NCBI GenBank assembly: GCA_028875055.1
Contig: JAPPGG010000027.1
Location: 1 to 64,000 of the forward strand
Reading direction: 5' to 3'
DNA from: Chloroflexota bacterium
GTDB lineage: Bacteria > Chloroflexota > Dehalococcoidia > Lucifugimonadales > UBA3495
Length of the DNA: 64,000 nt
Shown here: positions 25,755 to 34,914 of the stretch, piece by piece
How positions within the stretch are numbered: position 1 is the stretch's first letter
How the letters are laid out: each line of letters starts with the position of its first letter
Made by a program: the position numbers and the translations under genes
The notes under the pieces: generated by a model
What the model was told of the DNA's origin: nothing
Databases searched by the model: none
The model's input: only the letters and a program-made list of their open reading frames with translations

Positions 25755-26667
25755 AGGCGCGGGCCGCAGAATCGGCTTTATAGGCGCCGGAGCGGTGGGC
25801 TCCGGGCTCGCCCTGGCGCTGCACCGGCTGGGTTACGAAGTGAGGGCGGTCGCCAGCCGCACCGCGGAGTCGGCACGGGTACTGGCTGAAGGGATTGAGG
25901 GATGCCAGGCCATGGATTCGGCGCAGGCAGCGGCGGACGCGGCGGACCTGGTTTTCATCACGACACCCGATTCGGCCATTGCCCCGGTGGCGGCGGCGGT
26001 ACGCTGGAGAGAGGGCCAGGAGGTAGTCCACTGCTGCGGAGCGTCGGGCAGGGACATCCTGCGGGCGGCGTCGGAGCAGAGGGCAAGCACGGGAGCTTTC
26101 CACCCCTTCCAGACCTTTGCAGGGATTGCGGGACCCGAAGAGGCGGTGGAGCGACTGAAAGGCGTGACCTTCGCGCTGTCCGCAGCTGGCTCCCTGGCCC
26201 AGTTCCTGGCGGGCGTGGCGAGGGACCTGCGGGGAACAGCGGTTACGGTTACGGACGGGGACCGCCCACTCTATCACGCAGCGGCGATTCTCAGCTGCGG
26301 GTACGTGGTGACGTTGCTGCAGACGGCGCTGGAGGTCCTGCAGGCGGCGGGGTTCACGGAAGAACAGGCCAGCCAGGCGGTCGCTTCCCTTTCCGCCGCA
26401 ACGCTGGAGAATGTGGACCGGCTGGGCGTTGAGTCGAGCGTCACGGGGCCGCTGGTACGCGGGGACGTGACAACGGTAATGCAGCACATGGACGCGCTCG
26501 CCGGCAGCAGACCCGCGGCCGCCGGACTTTACGCGCATCTCACCCTGCTCTCCATTCCCCTGGCGTGCCGGCTGGGACTGGGAGCCGAGGGGGCAAAGAG
26601 CGTACTGGGAAAACTGGAAGGGCTGAGTTCCTTTCAATTTCGGGAAGACAACCAGGGAACGAGGTAA
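25744..26667 (+). CDS. DUF2520/Rossmann-like NAD(P)-binding protein
   Basis: 307 residues from GTG 25744, which overlaps the peptidase stop; a TTG six bases earlier is an alternative. The Rossmann fingerprint GFIGAGAVGSGLALALHRLG (GAGAVG at 14-19) is followed by AVASRT. The C-terminal DUF2520 domain contains GAFHPFQTF and YHAAAILSCGYVVTLLQ. Overall organisation resembles pyrroline-5-carboxylate reductase and ketopantoate reductase-like enzymes. Genes of this family often sit in pantothenate clusters, and panB follows by only five bases, so a role in pantothenate or related ketoacid reduction is a reasonable inference. No panE homologue is otherwise present in the window. Confidence 0.85.
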   Translation: MKAEGAGRRIGFIGAGAVGSGLALALHRLGYEVRAVASRTAESARVLAEGIEGCQAMDSAQAAADAADLVFITTPDSAIAPVAAAVRWREGQEVVHCCGASGRDILRAASEQRASTGAFHPFQTFAGIAGPEEAVERLKGVTFALSAAGSLAQFLAGVARDLRGTAVTVTDGDRPLYHAAAILSCGYVVTLLQTALEVLQAAGFTEEQASQAVASLSAATLENVDRLGVESSVTGPLVRGDVTTVMQHMDALAGSRPAAAGLYAHLTLLSIPLACRLGLGAEGAKSVLGKLEGLSSFQFREDNQGTR

Positions 26668-26672
26668 CAGGC

Positions 26673-27509
26673 ATGGCGAAAGTCACCGTCAGTCAGTTGG
26701 CCGAGATGAAGGAACGGGGCGAAAAGATCCCCATGATCACGGCCTACGACTACACAACGGGCATCCTGGCGGACGCCGCGGAGATTCCGGTGGTACTGGT
26801 GGGGGACAGCCTGGGGATGGTGGTAATGGGGCATGAGTCCACCATACCGGTAACCCTGGACGACATCATCCGGCACACCAGGATGGTTGTCCGGGGGAAC
26901 AAGACGTCGCTGATCGTGGCCGACCTGCCGTTCATGACCTACCAGGTGGAACCGGCCGAGGCCCTGCGGAATGCCGCGCGACTGCTGCAGGAGGGAGGAG
27001 CCCACTCGCTGAAGCTGGAGGGCGGCGAGAACGTGGCTGCCACCGTCCGGCGAATTGTGGACTGCGACATTCCGGTAATGGGTCACATCGGGGTTACGCC
27101 GCAGTCGGTGAACGCCTTTGGCGGGTACCGGGTCCGCGGGAGGAACGTGGAGCAGGCGCGGCAAATCCTGCGGGACGCGCTGGCCCTGGAAAAGGCGGGG
27201 GCTTACGCGGTGGTGCTGGAACTGGTCCCATCGCCGCTGGCGCAGCTGATAACCGACCGGTTGAGCATTCCTACCATCGGGATTGGGGCCGGGGCGGGAT
27301 GTGACGGACAGGTACAGGTGCTCCACGACATGCTGGGGCTTTTCACGGACTTTGTGCCGCGCCATGCCAGGCAGTACGCCAACCTGGGGCCGATAATAAG
27401 GGAGGCCTTCGTGCAGTACTCCAGCGAGGTGAGGGAGGGAAGCTTTCCCACGGCCCGGGAAAGCTTCACAATGGACGAAAGCATCCTGGCAGAACTCCGG
27501 GACATCTGA
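26673..27509 (+). CDS. panB: 3-methyl-2-oxobutanoate hydroxymethyltransferase
   Basis: 279 residues, normal for PanB, from the ATG at 26673. The enzyme transfers a hydroxymethyl group from methylene-tetrahydrofolate to alpha-ketoisovalerate, giving ketopantoate for pantothenate/CoA. Metal and substrate residues are in place: Asp45 in VVLVGDSLGMV, Asp84 in IVADLPFMTY, Lys114 and Glu116 in SLKLEGGE, His138 in GHIGVTPQSVN, and Glu183 in AVVLELVPSPLA. IGIGAGAGCDGQVQVLHD is also standard. It is the last gene of the plus-strand group and is followed by a hairpin terminator at 27721. panC and panD are not in the window. Confidence 0.96.
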   Translation: MAKVTVSQLAEMKERGEKIPMITAYDYTTGILADAAEIPVVLVGDSLGMVVMGHESTIPVTLDDIIRHTRMVVRGNKTSLIVADLPFMTYQVEPAEALRNAARLLQEGGAHSLKLEGGENVAATVRRIVDCDIPVMGHIGVTPQSVNAFGGYRVRGRNVEQARQILRDALALEKAGAYAVVLELVPSPLAQLITDRLSIPTIGIGAGAGCDGQVQVLHDMLGLFTDFVPRHARQYANLGPIIREAFVQYSSEVREGSFPTARESFTMDESILAELRDI

Positions 27510-27861
27510 AGCAAAGGCCGGAGGCTGAACTAAAGCCGGAGCGGGATACGCGATTGGCATTGGCCCACACTCAGGCGCAAGCCCGCGCCCAGATGGGCCA
27601 GGAACGAGCCAAGGCCATCAAGGCCGTCAACACGTGATGACGACTGTCACGAGGAAGGCGGTAACGTCCCCCAAATCCCTGCTAATGCAGGACTCATCCC
27701 GGTTTCAAGTCAAGAAAAGAACTGCGCCGCGCTGGGGAGCGCGGCGCAGTTGTTTAGGTCTTTTTCCTTCTCGACAGGAGTGAAGCCTGCGCCTGGCAGG
27801 ACTTTACCCCCGCTCTGACCCTCTCCGGTTGAGGGAAAAGGAATCCCGAGGAGGATGGCGA
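27510..27861. other. Intergenic region between convergent genes
   Basis: No gene is supported. It holds the strong terminator at 27721-27750. Otherwise nothing is seen. Confidence 0.5.
27721..27750 (+). terminator. Strong hairpin terminator after panB
   Basis: ACTGCGCCGCGCT and AGCGCGGCGCAGT pair perfectly around a GGGG loop. TGTTTAGGTCTTTTT follows on the plus strand, so it most likely ends the panB transcript. Confidence 0.85.
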
Positions 27862-28680
27862 TCATGACCTGGGACGACGGCTCTCCAACTGGTCGATGAT
27901 GGCCTGGATTTCGTCGAGGCCTGACTGGGTGGTTGCGGGGTCCTGAATGGTAACCCGATAGCCGGACAGGTCGGCGACGCCGGTGGGGTCAAGCTGCATG
28001 GCAGCCGCGATGTTGCCATCGCTGTTCACCAGGGGAAGGTTCTGCTTGATCAGGGCAATCCGCATCTGGGAGGAAAGCATACCCGGGCCATGGGGCTGGG
28101 TGGTGTAAAACTGACTGGATTCGACGGTGCCAGATTCCTTGTCGAAATGGATAACGGTCGATGGCGCGTCCGGGTAATAGACCGTCAGCTGGGCATTGTT
28201 GATCAAGTCGGACTGGCTGTAGTTCTCGACCACAATGGACCGGCTGATGGCCATTCCAGTGGGGTCGTAGAGGGCAAAGAACAGCACGATGTTCTGGGTG
28301 CTGGTGTCCACCTGGAAAGTATAGAAAGTGCGGACGATGCCGCCACCGACGATCTGGAGATCCACAAAGCCTTCCGCCAGGATTTCACCGTAGAGGACTT
28401 CGGGAGGCTGGAAAGCCTGGGGGCCCATCTGGGGCGCTTCGTCCGGACCGGGCGCGGGCGGCGGCGGAGGAGTCAGTTGAATGGGCGCAGGAGGCGGTAC
28501 CACGGGCTGCACCGGCGCGGGGGCCGGGGCAGGTTCGACGGGGGCGGGGCTGACGGGGTTGCTGCCCAAGAGCAGGTACAGAACCACCCCGGCAACAATC
28601 AGAACGGCGAGCAGGACCAGAATCAACACTATGGGGGAACCGGAGCCACCACGATACTCCGGCATTCTCGAGACTCTCAA
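27862..28680 (-). CDS. Membrane-anchored protein with Pro-rich linker, next to CetZ-like gene
   Basis: About 272 residues. The start is set by GGAGG five bases before the TTG at 28680; an ATG at 28665 is the alternative and has no such spacing. A single membrane segment near residues 15-38 (IVLILVLLAVLIVAGVVLYL) is followed by a Pro/Ala-rich linker of about 55 residues. A soluble domain then contains strands such as VRTFYTFQVDTSTQNIVLFFALYDPTG and ends in a helical tail. The linker resembles periplasm-spanning tethers. It is encoded downstream of the FtsZ-like gene with a hairpin between, so they may be partly co-expressed. Family unknown. Confidence 0.7.
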   Translation of the reverse strand: MRVSRMPEYRGGSGSPIVLILVLLAVLIVAGVVLYLLLGSNPVSPAPVEPAPAPAPVQPVVPPPAPIQLTPPPPPAPGPDEAPQMGPQAFQPPEVLYGEILAEGFVDLQIVGGGIVRTFYTFQVDTSTQNIVLFFALYDPTGMAISRSIVVENYSQSDLINNAQLTVYYPDAPSTVIHFDKESGTVESSQFYTTQPHGPGMLSSQMRIALIKQNLPLVNSDGNIAAAMQLDPTGVADLSGYRVTIQDPATTQSGLDEIQAIIDQLESRRPRS

Positions 28681-28707
28681 TTTTGCCTCCAAAAAAACGG
28701 TACATAG

Positions 28708-28734
28708 CCGGCCCCGAAGTGTGGTCGGGGCCGG
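28708..28734 (-). terminator. Hairpin between FtsZ-like and membrane protein genes
   Basis: CCGGCCCCGA and TCGGGGCCGG form a perfect 10-bp stem with a 7-base loop. On the minus strand a T7 run follows about ten bases later, immediately before the next gene's ribosome-binding site. It could act as a terminator or attenuator between the two genes. Confidence 0.6.
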
Positions 28735-28750
28735 TAATCAATTCAACAGA

Positions 28751-30025
28751 CTACAGATTGGGGAGAGCGTCAGACAGCTTGGAGATGTCTTCCCAGCGCC
28801 GGCCTCGGCCTTCCCGCCGGTCGCGGGAGGTGTTCATCATGTTGGCGGCCTCGCGATAGAACCACTCGATGCGGTCCATCGCCTTGCCCTCGCCGATGTT
28901 GGCCACAATGGCGGTGACGCTGATGGTGTCGGAGGTGCGGCCGGGGTAGGTTCCCTTGCGGCGACCGGCCCCGGGGACCAGTTCCGCGAAGGTATTGTCC
29001 ATCATTTCGACGATTTCTTCGGTGGCTTCAACGGCGGGGCCGCTGAAGAGGCCCAACACGTGCTGGGCGTCGTAGAGGACCTTGCCTTCCTCGATGTACT
29101 CGCAGTCCAGGGACAGCTCGGCCAGAGCCTGGGTGACCACAGTCTGGGCGCGCTCGATCTGGGCCTTGGACACGGAGAAGTGCTGCTGCTGGCGTTCGCT
29201 GCCGCGCAGGCGGCCAAAGAGGCCGCCGCTGCTGGTGCGAGCCTTGCGAGTTACGGGAAGAGCCGCGTGGCTGACGCCGATGACAGTGGGGCCCTTGAGG
29301 ATACGGATCACGTCGTTGGCGTCCAGAACCTCGCCGATGAAGCGGCGGTCGGTCTCTTCACCGACGCAGAGAATGTCCATAAAGGAGTCGGCGATTTTCC
29401 GATTGATGGTGGCGAAGTTGACACCCATGGCGTCCTGCTTGCGAGCGAACTTCTGGTTGTCCACCAGGAAAACGGCGTCGGCCTTGGAGTTTTCCAGGAC
29501 CTTCTTCAGACAGGTAGCGGTGTTAATGACGCTGTCCGGTTCGTCGTACTGGTTCTCGAAGGGAAGGACCAGCATGGCGTACACGGGCTTTTTGAACTCT
29601 TCCTTCAGCAGGTCAACGATAACGCCGACTGAGCCGGAACCGGTACCGCCGGCGGTGGTAGCGATAACCATGATGGCGTCAGCGGAGTAAACATCCCCGT
29701 GGTCGCGAATGGTGGAGACGATCTTCCGAGAGTCGCGACGGGCCTGCTCGGCGCCGTCGGCGTTGACCTTGCCGGCGCCGCGGCCCCGGAACTCGTCGGT
29801 AGTACCCATCAAAATAGTGTGGTCATCCGTTTGCGGAATGTGCTCAAGACCGTAGAGGTCTCCCGCACCCAAATTCACTGCGAAAACGCCCTTGGCGATT
29901 GGGTCCGCTTCGGTGCCGGTGAAAATTCGCACCCTCCTGTTCGTCCACACCCACTGCCCCAGGGCGACGAATTCATCAGCGATATTTGAACCGCCTTGAC
30001 CCGTCCCAACGACAACTAGCTTCAT
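28751..30025 (-). CDS. FtsZ/tubulin superfamily GTPase, CetZ-like
   Basis: 424 residues. The nucleotide-binding start MKLVVVGTGQGGSNIADEF and the T4 tubulin signature TTAGGTGSGS (123-132) mark a tubulin/FtsZ GTPase. It is not canonical FtsZ: the T7 synergy loop, normally Asn-x-Asp-x2-Asp, reads GVNFATINRKIADSF (201-215), closer to the CetZ pattern. The N-terminal GQGGSN and a basic loop SSGGLFGRLRGSERQQQH are also divergent. It probably forms filaments that influence cell shape rather than the division ring. A housekeeping ftsZ with a dcw cluster is not in the window. AGGAG lies six bases before the ATG. Confidence 0.85.
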   Translation of the reverse strand: MKLVVVGTGQGGSNIADEFVALGQWVWTNRRVRIFTGTEADPIAKGVFAVNLGAGDLYGLEHIPQTDDHTILMGTTDEFRGRGAGKVNADGAEQARRDSRKIVSTIRDHGDVYSADAIMVIATTAGGTGSGSVGVIVDLLKEEFKKPVYAMLVLPFENQYDEPDSVINTATCLKKVLENSKADAVFLVDNQKFARKQDAMGVNFATINRKIADSFMDILCVGEETDRRFIGEVLDANDVIRILKGPTVIGVSHAALPVTRKARTSSGGLFGRLRGSERQQQHFSVSKAQIERAQTVVTQALAELSLDCEYIEEGKVLYDAQHVLGLFSGPAVEATEEIVEMMDNTFAELVPGAGRRKGTYPGRTSDTISVTAIVANIGEGKAMDRIEWFYREAANMMNTSRDRREGRGRRWEDISKLSDALPNL

Positions 30026-30910
30026 ATCAAACTCCTACTCCTCAAAGAGACAGTTATACAAGCTGTGCGGCCATTGAATCGCCATCTGGGCAACCAACCC
30101 CGCCTGCACTCATCCCTACCTTGATGCCCAATTACCCGACATAATATCTCTTATATTAACATACGCGATTGTAACACGGACTACAGATTGCGTCCAATTA
30201 TGCGCCTAATAGAGAAATCGAGCTTATAGATTTGGAATTGCTTTTACATAATATTACCTTACCTTCCGATGGAATTGTTAGTGTTTCCGAACCAATTGCC
30301 GGCATTTTAGGGCCCCAGCCAGGTTCAGCAAGACCGGTTGTCAACCGGCTGGAGCCGCGCGGTCAGGAAGGTTCATCTCCGCCCCTGCCGGCGATGCCTG
30401 GAAACCCGCCGGGGCCTGGAGCGGACTGCGCCTGCCAACCGGCGTCGCCTGAAGGCATTAAACCTTATGCGGCGGCCATCGGCCGTGCGGGAGGGCGTCC
30501 GGAAGGGGGCGTTCCGATGTTGCCGACGTATTGAATGGCCGCGTTGTTATGGAGGAAGGCGGATGGGCACCACGCCAAGGCCACGGCGTGCGGCCCCGGT
30601 GTGGCGCCGGGATGACATTTGCGCATGGTTCCGGAGCGGGTTGGGACCGCCGGAGTAAAGAGGAGTTTATGTGGGCGACCAGTTCGTTGACACTACCTTG
30701 ACTATGGCATATATTTGGCTAAACTTTTGCCGCAGCAAGCGGAGCTTTTCACCGTTGGCTGTCGCCGAATTTTCTGCGTGACGTTAAGGGGCCAGCGCCA
30801 CCTTGCCAGCCTGTGGCGGGCGCGGGACAGTTCGGGGTACCGGCAGAATGCACGGGGCGGGCACAGGCCCTGGCCAGGCAAGGACAGGGTACTCTCATCG
30901 AGGTAAAGGT
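30026..30910. other. Long intergenic region with no supported gene
   Basis: An AT-rich block at about 30120-30300 probably contains the promoter of the FtsZ-like gene, but no clear box pair was found. From about 30300 the sequence turns GC-rich, with an arginine-rich plus-strand frame (30338-30658) that has no recognisable domain. I see no gene here. Confidence 0.5.
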
Positions 30911-31828
30911 ATGCAACGGTTTATCCTGATCAGGTGCTTATACGCGCTCCTGGTGCTGTTCATTGTCAGCATTATAGTTTTCGCCCTGGCCCGCATCAGT
31001 GGCAATCCCGTGGACGTGTTCCTGCCATTCGATGCCGGCCCAGCTCAGGAGAGGGCGCTAGAGCGTTCCCTGGGCCTGGACCAGCCCCTGCCAATTCAAT
31101 ACCTGAAGTTTGTCGGGAACGCTTTGCGGGGCGACTTTGGTCAGTCCATCAACTGGGCGGACAAGACGGCAATCGGGCTTGTTATCGAGCGCTTCCCCGC
31201 AACGTTCCAGTTGGCCGCCATTGCCATGGGCATCAGCATCCTGATAGCAGTACCAATCGGGGTCCTTTCGGCGGTGAAGAAGGACTCCATCTTCGACTAC
31301 ATAGGTAAACTGATTGCCCTGGCGGGCCAGTCGCTGCCGCCCTTCTGGCTGGGCATTGTCTTGATTTTCATTTTCGCCGTCCAGCTGGATCTGTTCCCCA
31401 CACAAGGCCGGGGAGGGGGCAAGAACCTGATACTACCCGCCATTACCCTGGGCTGGTTCCAGGTCGCGGCAATGATGCGCCTGGTGCGCTCGGCCATGCT
31501 GGAAGTGCTGGATTCGGAATACATTAAACTGGCCCGCATAAAGGGTCTTCTGGAATGGAAGGTAGTGTGGAAACACGCCCTCAAGAACGCCTCCATTCCG
31601 CCCCTTACCTTCTTCGGCATCGTGGCGGGACAGTTGATGACCGGGGCGGTTATCACAGAGAGCGTCTTCACCTGGCCGGGCACCGGCCTGCTGGCCATTC
31701 AGGCCATCAACGCAAGGGACTATCCCGTAGTACAGGCTGTGGTAATCACCTTTGCGGGCATCTATATCCTTGCCAACCTTATAGTGGACATCCTTTACGC
31801 TTACCTGGACCCCAGGATCCGCTATTAA
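30911..31828 (+). CDS. Peptide/nickel-type ABC transporter permease, DppB-like
   Basis: 305 residues from ATG 30911, preceded by GAGGTAAAGGT. Six membrane segments are evident, beginning CLYALLVLFIVSIIVFALARI. The short N-terminal region then the GNPVDVFLPF and LGLDQPLPIQYLKF stretches are typical of DppB/OppB permeases. The EAA-like cytoplasmic loop is DSEYIKLARIKGLLEWKVVWKHALKNASIPPL. It would form the inner-membrane pore with the DppC-like protein. ATPase subunits are absent nearby, and the binding protein is 3 kb away on the other strand, so assembly with unlinked ATPases is implied. Confidence 0.93.
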   Translation: MQRFILIRCLYALLVLFIVSIIVFALARISGNPVDVFLPFDAGPAQERALERSLGLDQPLPIQYLKFVGNALRGDFGQSINWADKTAIGLVIERFPATFQLAAIAMGISILIAVPIGVLSAVKKDSIFDYIGKLIALAGQSLPPFWLGIVLIFIFAVQLDLFPTQGRGGGKNLILPAITLGWFQVAAMMRLVRSAMLEVLDSEYIKLARIKGLLEWKVVWKHALKNASIPPLTFFGIVAGQLMTGAVITESVFTWPGTGLLAIQAINARDYPVVQAVVITFAGIYILANLIVDILYAYLDPRIRY

Positions 31829-31852
31829 GCAGCCAGCAATGCCAGGTGGCAA

Positions 31853-32818
31853 ATGTCCCTCTTACCTGAGGTAGGAGACGGGGACACGGTTCTCCCAATT
31901 GACCAGGAGTGGACAGCAATGCAAGTAACTGCGCCAGCACAGAAACCGGCTTGGTACTCGCCCAGCAACATTGGGTACTACCTACAGGAGGCCCGGCGCT
32001 TCCCTCTCATCCCCTTGGCGGTGATAGTGGTAGTCTTGGTCATTCCTGCCTTTTTTGCTGCCTACGTGGCGCCCCACCATCCAACAAGGGGCCAATTTGC
32101 TGAGCGGCTGACCCCGCCAGCCTGGCAGGAAGGGGGTTCCGCCAAGTATCTCCTGGGCACTGACAAGCAGGGCCGGGACATTTTGAGTCGTATCATCCAC
32201 GGCGCCAAGTACGTCCTGGCGGTTTCGCTGACGGTCATTGCCATCAGCGGCGTGATCGGAGTGGGGCTGGGACTGATAGCGGGTTACTACGGCGGCCGTT
32301 CCGACATGCTGATCATGCGGGGGGTGGACATCGCCCTTTCCATACCGGCAATTCTGTTAGCCCTGGCCATTGTGGCGGCCAGGGGACCCAGCTTTGGAGT
32401 GGTGATTTTCGTCATCTGCGTTATCCTGTGGTCGCGTTACGCCAGGCAGGTGAGGGGCGAAGTGCTGGCCATCAAGAACCAGGACTTCATCGGTCGGGCG
32501 AAGGTGGCGGGGTCATCGGACTTCCGCATCATCGTGCGGCACGTGTTCCCCAACGTAGTGAACTCCATTATCGTGCTGGCAACCCTGCAGGTAGGATTCG
32601 TGATTCTGCTGGAAGCGAGCTTGAGCTTCCTGGGCGCGGGGATTCCCAGGCCCACTCCCGCCTGGGGGCTGATGGTGGCCAACGGACGGGAATTGGTGGT
32701 AACGGCGTGGTGGGTCTCATTCTTCCCAGGCGTGGCAATCTCGCTGGTGGTGCTGTCACTCAACCTGATGGGCGACTGGCTGCGGGACAGGCTTGACCCC
32801 AAGCAGCGCAATTTGTAA
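31853..32818 (+). CDS. Peptide-type ABC transporter permease, DppC-like
   Basis: 321 residues from ATG 31853, or 299 from ATG 31919, which has AGGAG nine bases upstream. Both starts are plausible. The N-terminal OppC-like segment leads to membrane helix [25 protein letters not shown], then [21 protein letters not shown], the signature of this subunit, and the EAA loop [45 protein letters not shown] is also family-typical. It pairs with the preceding permease, 24 bases upstream. A strong terminator follows at 32841. Confidence 0.93.
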   Translation: MSLLPEVGDGDTVLPIDQEWTAMQVTAPAQKPAWYSPSNIGYYLQEARRFPLIPLAVIVVVLVIPAFFAAYVAPHHPTRGQFAERLTPPAWQEGGSAKYLLGTDKQGRDILSRIIHGAKYVLAVSLTVIAISGVIGVGLGLIAGYYGGRSDMLIMRGVDIALSIPAILLALAIVAARGPSFGVVIFVICVILWSRYARQVRGEVLAIKNQDFIGRAKVAGSSDFRIIVRHVFPNVVNSIIVLATLQVGFVILLEASLSFLGAGIPRPTPAWGLMVANGRELVVTAWWVSFFPGVAISLVVLSLNLMGDWLRDRLDPKQRNL

Positions 32819-32840
32819 ACGACCGACAAGAAGCCGGATC

Positions 32841-32875
32841 GGGCCCCGGGGTTTGAATCCCCGGGGCCCTTTTTT
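32841..32875 (+). terminator. Rho-independent terminator after permease operon
   Basis: GGGCCCCGGGG pairs with CCCCGGGGCCC across a short TTTGAAT loop and is followed by TTTTTTG. This is a textbook plus-strand terminator. Confidence 0.9.
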
Positions 32876-32962
32876 GTGACTGGCGGCGGCCAGGGATTGG
32901 GGATTGGCAGGGATGTGCCCGTGGTCGGGTAGCCTGGGAGTTTGGCCTGGTTGATTCGGGGA

Positions 32963-33463
32963 TCAGCGCAGTTCGTCGGACCAGAGCTGGTAGGCGGCGG
33001 CGAAAACGGCGGGCCAAATTGCGATGCACAGAAGGACCAGTCCCCAGCTGACCTCAACGCTGCTCCTGAAGTAGGTGCGGGAGTCGGCCTGAGGGATGTA
33101 GCCGGGGTAGGCCCAGTTGACGGTGGCGATAACCGCCGACAGCAGCAGCAGGCACAGGACGCTGGAGAGCAGGAAGCCGCTGGACTTGGGTGGCCAGATC
33201 AAACGCCACAGAATCAGCAGGGCGGACAAGGAAACCATAACCAGTATGACGGTTCCGTCACCGAAGATTGGTACCATGCCCGGGGCTTCGGGGCCCATAA
33301 CCCAGAAGACGCCTTCTCCGGCGGCGGCGTTGTCGTAGCCGGCTTCGTAGGTCGGAACCCGGGCCCAGGGCCCCAGGGCGCCTACTATGGCCAGGGCAGT
33401 GCAGACGCAGCAGACGAGCATGGCCACAGGCAGGGCGGCCAGGCGGGGTGCGGAGGCTTCCAT
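32963..33463 (-). CDS. Small integral membrane protein of unknown function
   Basis: About 166 residues from ATG 33463; a TTG at 33475 with GAAGGAAG upstream is an alternative, and the frame is open up to 33601. Four membrane segments are visible: LAALPVAMLVCCVCTALAIV, TVILVMVSLSALLILWRLIW, FLLSSVLCLLLLSAVIATVN and WGLVLLCIAIWPAVFAAAY. No motif links it to a known transporter or enzyme. It lies opposite the permease operon. Function unknown. Confidence 0.65.
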   Translation of the reverse strand: MEASAPRLAALPVAMLVCCVCTALAIVGALGPWARVPTYEAGYDNAAAGEGVFWVMGPEAPGMVPIFGDGTVILVMVSLSALLILWRLIWPPKSSGFLLSSVLCLLLLSAVIATVNWAYPGYIPQADSRTYFRSSVEVSWGLVLLCIAIWPAVFAAAYQLWSDELR

Positions 33464-33738
33464 TGGTGCGCTCAAGTTTCTTCCTTCTATCTCTGACTTG
33501 TATGTATTTCGGGCCGGGGCGGTAGTGACCGGAGCGAAACTCCGGGCCTCACCCTCATGCCGGGTTTCTCCCGACGGGGAATGAGGCGCCTGGTTGGTCA
33601 ATCAGCTGAGGGAGCCACCCCGAGCCTGGCCCCTACCCCGTCGAGGGGGAAGGTCCTGTTGGCTGGCCCTCGCCCGTCGTGGGGAAAGGTATTCTTGGGC
33701 GGAACCCCGCATCTTTACACGTTAGACGGTATTGCGGG

Positions 33739-34797
33739 TCAGCGCAAGGCGGGCATTACTTCTTCCACGAAGAGGCCGACGGACCGCATAACCTGCTCGT
33801 GGGAGAGGTCGCCCCAGGCGAAGATGGAGTTGAAGTAGTTAATGCTGCTCTCCTCAACTGTCCGGCCCACCTGCTCGCGGACGGTGGCGGGAGAGCCCAC
33901 CAGCATGACTTCCTTCTCAACCCAGTCGTCAAAATTGATGGCGGCGGGAAGGGGTACGTCGTGCTTGTCCCACAGGAAGTTGATGTTGTAGAACCAGGTG
34001 TCGAAGGCGGCGCGGCACTCCTTCAGGGCCTCAGCGTCGGTGGGAGCGATGTAAACGTGGCGGGTGAGGCCAAGCTTGGGCTCCGGAACGTGGGCGTTGA
34101 GGCGGTCGCCGTCGGACTTGTGGTCCTGCCACACCTGGCGGTAAAGGTCGAAGTGCTCCTTCACGTCGGGGGCCGCGTCGAAGACGGTGCTGGTGTTGAA
34201 GCCGTGCTGGGCAATCCAGGGCACGGTGTCCCGGTTGTTGGTGGCGTACCAGAGGGGCGGGTAGGGCCGCTGCTGCGGTTCGGACCATACCTGGATGTCC
34301 TCGTACTGGTAGTGCTTGCCGACGTAGTTGAGGGTCTGCTGGGACATGCCCATGATAAGAACGTCGAGGGCTTCCTGGAACATTTCACGGCCCTCGTCAA
34401 AGTCCACGTCGTAGTGGGCGGCCTCCATGGGAACAATGCCGCGGCCAACACCGAGGTCCAGGCGGCCGTTGCTCAAGTTGTCCAGCATGCAGACTTCGTG
34501 CAACAGGCGGAGGGGGCTGTAGAAGGGCAGCAGGTAAACGAGGGGGCCCAGGCGAATGTTGGAAGTGCGCTGGGCAGCAGCGGCCAGGAACACCCCGGGC
34601 GAGGGGGCGAGGCTCAGGGGGGTGACGTGGTGCTCGGCCAGGTGATAGCAATAGAAACCGTTCCTGTCCGCGTACTCCAGCAGCTTCAGGCGTTCCTCGT
34701 AGATTTTGTTGTGGGGCTGCCGTTCCCATTCAATCCAGTCGAACAGGCCAAATTCCAGGGCATGGCCGTTGCCGGACCGCGTCTGTTGCGTGCTCAT
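33739..34797 (-). CDS. LLM class flavin-dependent monooxygenase 2
   Basis: 352 residues. Luciferase-like TIM barrel: FGLFDWIEWERQP, then CYHLAEHHVTPLSLAPSPGVFLAA, IRLGPLVYLLPFYSPLRLLHEV, LDNLSNGRLDLGVGRGIVPMEA, PYPPLWYATNN and a C-terminal VGSPATVREQV. This order is that of the alkanal/nitronate-type LLM family. It would use reduced flavin and O2. It lies upstream on the same strand as nothing related; the next minus-strand gene upstream is the ABC binding protein, which ends at a terminator. Substrate unknown. Confidence 0.88.
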   Translation of the reverse strand: MSTQQTRSGNGHALEFGLFDWIEWERQPHNKIYEERLKLLEYADRNGFYCYHLAEHHVTPLSLAPSPGVFLAAAAQRTSNIRLGPLVYLLPFYSPLRLLHEVCMLDNLSNGRLDLGVGRGIVPMEAAHYDVDFDEGREMFQEALDVLIMGMSQQTLNYVGKHYQYEDIQVWSEPQQRPYPPLWYATNNRDTVPWIAQHGFNTSTVFDAAPDVKEHFDLYRQVWQDHKSDGDRLNAHVPEPKLGLTRHVYIAPTDAEALKECRAAFDTWFYNINFLWDKHDVPLPAAINFDDWVEKEVMLVGSPATVREQVGRTVEESSINYFNSIFAWGDLSHEQVMRSVGLFVEEVMPALR

Positions 34798-34854
34798 AGT
34801 TTAGACTCCCTTGCCGGTCAAATTGGTATGAATCAATAGGGGATTATAAAGAAA

Positions 34855-34882
34855 GGCAGGCCGCTTTGAAAGCGGCCTGCCC
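34855..34882 (-). terminator. Terminator of the substrate-binding protein gene
   Basis: GGCAGGCCGCTTT and AAAGCGGCCTGCC form a near-perfect hairpin with a tiny loop. On the minus strand it is followed by TTTCTTTATAA. It ends transcription of the binding-protein gene. Confidence 0.85.
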
Positions 34883-34914
34883 AATTTGAACCAGAGGTTC
34901 AGGTTAACCGGGCG

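Noticed and set aside
30338-30658. Arginine- and cysteine-rich 106-residue frame
   Set aside because: No conserved motif and no ribosome site; typical of chance frames in GC-rich intergenic DNA.
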